Assembly: GCA_001803165.1 (NCBI GenBank)
Contig: MHAZ01000021.1
Span: 1 to 64,000, forward strand
Direction of reading: 5' to 3'
Source of the DNA: Stygiobacter sp. RIFOXYC2_FULL_38_25
GTDB taxonomy: Bacteria > Bacteroidota > Ignavibacteria > Ignavibacteriales > Melioribacteraceae
Length of the DNA: 64,000 nucleotides
Under the pieces are notes generated by a model, which saw nothing but the letters and a program-made list of their open reading frames with translations, was not told where the DNA came from and ran no database searches. The stretch's first letter is position 1. Each line of letters begins with the position of its first letter. Positions 59,266 to 64,000 of this stretch are shown here, piece by piece. The position numbers were made by a program, and so were the translations under genes.

Positions 59266-60516
59266 TTATGATTTCTCTTCCCAAACTTGAGCAAGAGTTA
59301 TAATCAATTTAACAGATGCTTCCATATCTTGAACCGCAACGTATTCCAAATAGCCGTGGAAATTATGCCCGCCGGCAAACAAGTTTGGTGTTGGCAAGCC
59401 CATGTAGCTTAAACGCGAGCCATCTGTTCCGCCGCGAATCGCAGACTGAATCGGCTTAATATTCAAGCGGTTCAATGCTTCAATTGCAAATTGTTCTACT
59501 TGCGGATGATCATTCAAAATATATTTCATGTTTCGGTACTGCTGAATCACTTCAAAATCATAAGTTGAACCGGGAAACTGACTAACAGTCTTCTCACACA
59601 AGTCTTTTAAGAATGCTTCGAACTCCTTCAGCTTGTCAGCGTAAAAATCACGTATGATAAATTTTATTGTTGTAAGAGTTTCGTTTCCATTCATTGATGT
59701 TGGATGAACATATCCTTCCCGCAATTCCGTCGTTTCCGGTGAAAGTGTTTCTTTAGGCAGCATTTCCAAAAAGCGCGATGCAATCTTTAATGAGTTAATC
59801 ATCTTATGCTTAGCATAACCGGGATGAACATTCTTACCGTGAAATTTAATTACAACAGCATCCGCGCTGAATGTTTCTGTTTCAACTTCGCCGCGGGTAG
59901 AGCCATCAATTGTGTAAGCATACTTTGCGCCATATTTGGCAACATTAAACTTCTCTGTTCCGCGTCCTACTTCTTCATCCGGTGTAAAGCAAACTCTAAT
60001 TGTACCATGTTTAATTTCCGGGTGTTGAATTAAGTAATTCATCGCATCCATTATTTCTGCAATACCGGCTTTATCATCTGCGCCAAGCAATGTAGTTCCG
60101 TCTGTTGTGATGATATCCATTCCAATCATGTCTTTCAGTTCGGGATTATTCGCGGCATCAATAATTTTAGTTGGGTCTTTCGGAAGAACAATATCTCCGC
60201 CTTGATAGTTTTTATGAATGATTGGATTAACATCTTTTCCGGTAACCGCCGGAGAAGTATCAACGTGGGAAATGAAACCAATTACCGGTACATTTTTCTC
60301 TGTGTTAGATGGAAGCGTTGCCATCACATAACCATACTCATCAATTTCAGCATCAACTAAACCTATCTGTTTAAGTTCATCAACCAATTGGCGGGAAAGC
60401 TCTAACTGTTTCGGGTCGCTTGGAAATGTTTCCGAATCTTCGTTCGACTGTGTATCAACTTTTACATATTTAAGAAAGCGGTCAACGCAAGTGAATTTGT
60501 AATTGGAATCGAACAT
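59266..60516 (-). CDS. pepT: Peptidase T (tripeptide aminopeptidase)
   Basis: 416-aa M20-family metallopeptidase that trims N-terminal residues from tripeptides. Metal-binding motifs are 'GFISHVDTSPAVTG', 'TLLGADDKAGIAEI' and 'CFTPDEEVGRGTEKF' (general base Glu pair). The substrate-side His lies in 'IRGGTDGSRLSYMGLPTPN'. Start chosen at ATG 60516 ('MFDSNYKFTCVDRFLKYV') because the 18 extra upstream residues do not fit the family and lie in the divergent promoter zone shared with deoA. Confidence 0.92.
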   Translation of the reverse strand: MFDSNYKFTCVDRFLKYVKVDTQSNEDSETFPSDPKQLELSRQLVDELKQIGLVDAEIDEYGYVMATLPSNTEKNVPVIGFISHVDTSPAVTGKDVNPIIHKNYQGGDIVLPKDPTKIIDAANNPELKDMIGMDIITTDGTTLLGADDKAGIAEIMDAMNYLIQHPEIKHGTIRVCFTPDEEVGRGTEKFNVAKYGAKYAYTIDGSTRGEVETETFSADAVVIKFHGKNVHPGYAKHKMINSLKIASRFLEMLPKETLSPETTELREGYVHPTSMNGNETLTTIKFIIRDFYADKLKEFEAFLKDLCEKTVSQFPGSTYDFEVIQQYRNMKYILNDHPQVEQFAIEALNRLNIKPIQSAIRGGTDGSRLSYMGLPTPNLFAGGHNFHGYLEYVAVQDMEASVKLIITLAQVWEEKS

Positions 60517-60619
60517 GTTTTCCTCTTTTAGTTTAATTTTGTGTGAGCAAGTTAATAGAGTTGGCTTCAAGCTTCAAGCCAACATGTTTAAGAATATTCA
60601 GCCAAATATCGGAACCAAA

Positions 60620-61921
60620 ATGAATACTGTAGAACTCATCCGCAAAAAACGAAACGGAAATCAGCTTACGGAACAAGAAATCCAATATCTAATTACAAAC
60701 TTTACAAACCGTAAAATCCCCGATTACCAGTTTTCCGCTTTCCTGATGGCGGCTTTTCTAAAAGGAATGACGAAGCAAGAAACAGCCGCATTAACAAAAG
60801 CTATGCTTTACAGTGGAAAAGTTATTGACCTTTCCTCCATAAAGGGAATTAAGGTTGATAAACATTCTACCGGTGGAATTGGTGATAAGACATCGCTCAT
60901 CCTCTCTCCAATTGTAGCTGCAGCCGGAATAAGTGTTCCAATGATTAGCGGGCGCGGACTTGGGCATACCGGCGGAACGCTGGATAAACTTGAAGCGATT
61001 CCCGGCTTCCGAACTGATCTTGATCTGAAGCGTTATAAAAGTGTAATTAAAAAATGCGGCGCCGTTTTAATCGGTCAAACTAAAGAAATCGCACCGGCTG
61101 ATAAACTTATTTATTCACTGCGTGATGTTACGGCGACGGTGGAATCAATTCCGCTCATTACGGCAAGCATTATGAGTAAGAAACTTGCCGAAGGAATTGA
61201 CGCTCTCGTTCTTGATGTTAAAACCGGTTCCGGCGCGTTCATGCAGAAGTATGAAGATTCTCTCGCACTTGCCGATTCATTGGTGAACACAGCCAAAGCA
61301 TTCAAGAAAAAAGTAATTGCAATGATTACTGACATGAATCAGCCGCTTGGCAATTATATTGGGAACTGGCTGGAAGTTTATGAATCCGTAAAGGTTCTTC
61401 AAGGCGAAAAGGTTAGCGATCTGCTCGAAGTTACACTGAACCTTTCCGGCGCAATGATTTATCTCGGCGGAAAAGCTAAATCAGTTAAAGAAGGTGTAGA
61501 GGTTTCTCAAGTTATGATTGATAGCGGCAAAGCGTTCGATAAATTTTTAGAAATGGCAAAACTTCAAGATGGAGATATTTCTTACCTAAAGAATCCGGAG
61601 AAATATCCCAAATCGAAAATTCATCTTGAAGTAACCGCTACAAAAACCGGATACATTGAATCCATGAACAATTTCGAAATAGGAATGGCTTCGCTTGAAC
61701 TTGGCGCCGGAAGAATGACGATGACTGATAAAATTGACCCTAAAGCCGGAATAATTTTCTATCCTAAGATTGGAGATCAAATTAAGAAAGGACAGGCGAT
61801 TGCGGAGTTGTTCACTGACAAAAAAGAAAAAGTAGAACAAGTGAAACAAAAGCTGCTGAACGCAGTCAAAGTATCACAAAAGAAAACGCAGCCGGTAAAA
61901 CTGATACATAAGGTTATATAA
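60620..61921 (+). CDS. deoA: Thymidine / pyrimidine-nucleoside phosphorylase
   Basis: 433-aa enzyme that splits thymidine or uridine with phosphate. It has the family blocks 'KHSTGGIGDKTSLILSPIV' near residue 78, 'GRGLGHTGGTLDKLEAIPGF' near 110 and 'VLDVKTGSGAFM' near 198. The ATG at 60620 ('MNTVELIRKKRNGNQLTEQEI') matches the family N-terminus; the longer reading from 60503 would overlap the divergent pepT. Pyrimidine specificity is not resolved, so pdp is an alternative symbol. A dispersed repeat follows. Confidence 0.92.
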   Translation: MNTVELIRKKRNGNQLTEQEIQYLITNFTNRKIPDYQFSAFLMAAFLKGMTKQETAALTKAMLYSGKVIDLSSIKGIKVDKHSTGGIGDKTSLILSPIVAAAGISVPMISGRGLGHTGGTLDKLEAIPGFRTDLDLKRYKSVIKKCGAVLIGQTKEIAPADKLIYSLRDVTATVESIPLITASIMSKKLAEGIDALVLDVKTGSGAFMQKYEDSLALADSLVNTAKAFKKKVIAMITDMNQPLGNYIGNWLEVYESVKVLQGEKVSDLLEVTLNLSGAMIYLGGKAKSVKEGVEVSQVMIDSGKAFDKFLEMAKLQDGDISYLKNPEKYPKSKIHLEVTATKTGYIESMNNFEIGMASLELGAGRMTMTDKIDPKAGIIFYPKIGDQIKKGQAIAELFTDKKEKVEQVKQKLLNAVKVSQKKTQPVKLIHKVI

Positions 61922-61939
61922 AGGGTATCTTTAAAGACT

Positions 61940-62030
61940 CAAAAAAATATCTCGCAATCCGCCTTTGGCGGACGCAGAGTTCGCAAAACAGAAAAACTTG
62001 GCGTTCTTTGCGTCTTGGCGAGAAACAAAA
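61940..62030. repeat. CGCAAAG-family repeat copy S4
   Basis: 'ATCTCGCAATCCGCCTTTGGC', 'GGACGCAGAGTTCGCAAA' and 'GCGTTCTTTGCGTCTTGGC' units form imperfect inverted repeats of the S family. They lie in the 166-base gap between deoA and the prohibitin gene. Confidence 0.65.
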
Positions 62031-62087
62031 AGTAGGTTTTTAGAGGTTCTTTGAAGATAAAGTTTACAAACAATCAAAGGAGCGAAT

Positions 62088-62957
62088 ATGTTGTTCATTT
62101 TTGCACTACTAATAATAGCGATCTCTTACGCTACATACGTAAATCTAAAAAAAACCGGAAGGTACAGAGAATCAAAATTCGCTTTTATAGGCTATGCTTT
62201 GGGCGGATTACTAATACTCTTCAAGCTCTTTACTGTTGTCCCGGCCGGTACAGTTGGAGTTGTAGATTTTCTTGGTAACGTAAGCGATAACACTCTTAAA
62301 GCCGGTGTAAACTTTGTAAACCCTCTGGCTAACGTTGTTAAGTTCAGTATAAAAACTCAAGAGATTAAAGAAACAATGAATGTTCCTTCGATGGAAGGGT
62401 TAAGCGTTCAGTTGGAAATTAGTTTGCTCTACAGTCTCGATCCGGAAAACGCTTCTAAGATTTATAAAACAGTCGGTGAGGATTACGCCAACATAATTCT
62501 GATTCCGCAATTTCGTTCCGTTGTACGCGGTGTTACTTCAAAGTATGACGCAAAAGCATTATATACGGCTTCACGCGAACAACTTTCGCTTGAGATAAAA
62601 AACGAACTTGAAAAATTAGTTGGTCCAAGAGGAATTACAATTGAGTTCGCGCCAATGCGTCAGATTATCCTTCCACAAGGTTTAACTGCTGCTATCGAAG
62701 AGAAGTTGAAATCCGAGCAAGAAAGCCAGCGTATGCAATTTGTTTTAAGGCGTGAAGAACAAGAAGCTGATCGCAAACGCATTGAAGCAAAAGGTATTGC
62801 GGATTTTCAAGCTATAGTTTCCAGAGGGATTAACGACCAGCTTCTTCAATGGAAAGGAATTGAAGCAACCGAAAAACTTGCTGCTTCTACAAACAGTAAA
62901 ATTGTAGTTATTGGCGCCGGTAAAAGCGGATTGCCGCTTATTCTTAATCAAAACTAA
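62088..62957 (+). CDS. Prohibitin/SPFH-family membrane protein
   Basis: 289-aa band-7 protein with two N-terminal hydrophobic segments (about 1-17 and 28-47) and an SPFH domain at about 45-235 ('VPAGTVGVVDFLGNVSDNTL', 'SRGINDQLLQW'). The charged helical tail 'RREEQEADRKRIEAKGIADF' is typical of prohibitin-like proteins, which form ring complexes on membranes. It has AAAGGAG at eight bases before the ATG. Function in this bacterium unknown. Confidence 0.9.
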   Translation: MLFIFALLIIAISYATYVNLKKTGRYRESKFAFIGYALGGLLILFKLFTVVPAGTVGVVDFLGNVSDNTLKAGVNFVNPLANVVKFSIKTQEIKETMNVPSMEGLSVQLEISLLYSLDPENASKIYKTVGEDYANIILIPQFRSVVRGVTSKYDAKALYTASREQLSLEIKNELEKLVGPRGITIEFAPMRQIILPQGLTAAIEEKLKSEQESQRMQFVLRREEQEADRKRIEAKGIADFQAIVSRGINDQLLQWKGIEATEKLAASTNSKIVVIGAGKSGLPLILNQN

Positions 62958-62968
62958 CTTGTTTCTTA

Positions 62969-62997
62969 TGTGCGGGTAATTAATATCCGCACATTTT
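62969..62997 (+). terminator. Terminator after the prohibitin-like gene
   Basis: TGTGCGG (62969-62975) and CCGCACA (62987-62993) form a 7-bp GC-rich stem followed by TTTT, twelve bases after the stop codon. Confidence 0.8.
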
Positions 62998-63067
62998 CAG
63001 TTTCATGTAATATCTACTTTCAGAAACTTTCCTCGATAATGAGCTGTAGAATCCGTAAATTAAACCC

Positions 63068-63454
63068 GTGAAAAAATTAATTCACATATTGTTCATTCTG
63101 GCTTATTTACTCCCAACAGTTGGGTTAACTGTAGCTTATCATTTTTGTGGCGATACATTAGTTTCTACAAAAGTGATCATGACTTCCGAAGTAAAAGAGC
63201 CTGTTGATTGCTGCGGCGAAGAACCGGTTGATGATCCTTGCTGCACAGATCAGGTCGTTTCTCATAAACTTGATGATCTACATTTTGCCGCCGCAAAAAT
63301 TACGGTAGAACAGACTTATTCAGATTATGTTCTCATTCCGGTAGAAACATCCTACCAGACTGATGTAGTTGAAAACATTTCTATACAAAATACTATTTAC
63401 CTCTCACCGCCCGATAACCCCGCTTACATAATTAACCGCACTCTCCTTATTTAG
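63068..63454 (+). CDS. HYC_CC_PP-family small exported Cys-rich protein
   Basis: 128-aa protein with a GTG start at 63068, a signal peptide ('ILFILAYLLPTVGLTVAYHFC') and the family pattern HYC...CC...PP: 'AYHFCGDTL', 'DCCGEEP', 'PCCTDQ', 'SPPDNPAY'. Its cysteines suggest metal binding, and the gene lies just before an HMA protein. The function of the family is not settled. It is part of a probable metal-handling cluster. Confidence 0.8.
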   Translation: MKKLIHILFILAYLLPTVGLTVAYHFCGDTLVSTKVIMTSEVKEPVDCCGEEPVDDPCCTDQVVSHKLDDLHFAAAKITVEQTYSDYVLIPVETSYQTDVVENISIQNTIYLSPPDNPAYIINRTLLI

Positions 63455-63531
63455 ATCACACTCGTAAGTTTTTTCTCAACACAAGTTTGTTGATCTAACA
63501 ATATTTTAAATTTTTACTCAAGGAGAGTTTT

Positions 63532-63879
63532 ATGAAAAAGTTAATCTCATTATTCGCCGTTTTATTATTCGCATCATCATTCAGCTATGCACAAGAAAGT
63601 AAAGTTGTTGAAGCCGAGTTCAAGATTTCCGGCAATTGCGGAATGTGTAAAGCTAGATTAGAAAAAGTGATGAAGATAAAAGAAGTTAAGTTTGCCAAGT
63701 GGGACAAAACCACAAAACTGATGAAGGTCGCTTACCTTTCTCCGGATATTACAGTTGATTCGCTTAAACACCGCGCTGCCGAAGTTGGACACGATACAGA
63801 CAAGTTCAAAGCAGATGACGCTGTTTATGCAAAATTGCCAAAGTGCTGCTTGTACCGCGATAACCCAACAACGCACTAA
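63532..63879 (+). CDS. Exported heavy-metal-associated (HMA) domain protein
   Basis: 115-aa protein with a signal peptide (1-20) and an HMA fold whose metal loop is 'GNCGMCKARLEKV' (C-x2-C near residue 35). An extra Cys pair near the end ('PKCCLYRD') may add ligands. It probably binds Cu or a similar soft metal in the periplasm. AAGGAG precedes the ATG. It sits between the Cys-rich HYC_CC_PP gene and the start of a TonB-dependent receptor-like gene. Confidence 0.87.
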   Translation: MKKLISLFAVLLFASSFSYAQESKVVEAEFKISGNCGMCKARLEKVMKIKEVKFAKWDKTTKLMKVAYLSPDITVDSLKHRAAEVGHDTDKFKADDAVYAKLPKCCLYRDNPTTH

Positions 63880-63908
63880 TTATATCAACTAAAAATTTGG
63901 AGAAAGCA

Positions 63909-64000
63909 ATGAAAAGTAAATTAATATTGCTTCTTCTTCTTGTGTCATCAGCTTTTCTCTACTCGCAGCAGATGCTGAAAGGAAGAGTTGTTGAAAAAGA
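63909..64000 (+). CDS. Start of a probable TonB-dependent receptor (partial)
   Basis: The window ends 30 codons into this gene. A clean signal peptide ('MKSKLILLLLLVSSAFLYSQ') is followed by 'MLKGRVVEK', the usual start of a carboxypeptidase-regulatory-like domain in TonB receptors of this phylum. It is 29 bases after the HMA gene, so a metal-uptake or metal-sensing role is likely. Only the context and the first residues support this. Confidence 0.5.
   Translation, partial: MKSKLILLLLLVSSAFLYSQQMLKGRVVEK

Noticed and set aside
1-64000. tRNA, rRNA, CRISPR array, prophage or complete insertion sequence
   Set aside because: I looked for T-loop patterns, regularly spaced identical repeats, and transposase or phage genes on both strands and saw none. 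The dispersed repeats R and S are irregular in spacing and sequence.

Overview
The window looks like part of the chromosome of an anaerobic or facultative member of the Ignavibacteria/Bacteroidota-Chlorobiota lineage. The evidence is low to moderate GC, two secreted proteins ending in a type IX secretion (T9SS) C-terminal domain with the 'YPNPFNP' motif, TAnnTTTG-type -7 promoter boxes, many signal-peptide and lipoprotein genes, and a 53-aa gene starting 'MAKTQTFGDKAKK' that I associate with this lineage. No rRNA, tRNA, CRISPR array or prophage was seen. Family names come from recognised motifs, not from database searches.

Layout. 1-4.2 kb: a T9SS cargo protein, an orphan PD-(D/E)xK nuclease-like gene and two unknown genes. 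4.2-11.1 kb (minus strand): a seven-gene flavin-oxidoreductase/heterodisulfide-reductase operon (hdrC-hdrB-hdrA-flxD-flxC-flxB-flxA), predicted to couple NADH oxidation to ferredoxin and disulfide reduction. 11.5-15.8 kb: rfbA, a DUF454 membrane protein, a coiled-coil protein, an SGNH hydrolase and an unknown gene. 15.8-16.7 kb: a decayed Cdd1-family gene interrupted by what looks like one integron gene cassette with its attC site. 16.7-27.2 kb: a Dlt-like acylation set (SGNH protein, acyl-AMP ligase, acyl carrier protein, MBOAT acyltransferase), then a PEGA/propeller lipoprotein, a TPR-plus-barrel outer-membrane protein and an M23 peptidase. This is plausibly one envelope-polymer modification and export locus. 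27.1-40.6 kb: porin, kinase-like protein, serine hydrolase, PorV-like protein, M61 and trypsin-like peptidases, CotH protein and small enzymes. 40.6-51.6 kb: DUF2752 and TM2 proteins, MarC, serine acetyltransferase behind a cysteine-rich leader peptide, a GH140-like protein, a group II decarboxylase, proS, rsmI, TfoX-N and an Nfu-type Fe-S protein. 51.7-64 kb: PQQ propeller protein, ybaK, C-terminal processing protease, acyl-CoA ligase, a CDF exporter with Mn-type motifs, pepT, deoA, a prohibitin-like protein and the start of a metal-related cluster.

Main points for a second look: (1) a 31-codon upstream ORF ending in four cysteine codons ahead of cysE, which looks like a cysteine-sensing leader; (2) a 571-bp cassette whose removal exactly restores the Cdd1 reading frame, placing a cassette insertion outside an integron; (3) two neighbouring genes whose ribosome binding sites lie inside perfect hairpin stems; (4) two families of dispersed palindromic repeats, one of which sits in three of the gaps of the flx-hdr operon.
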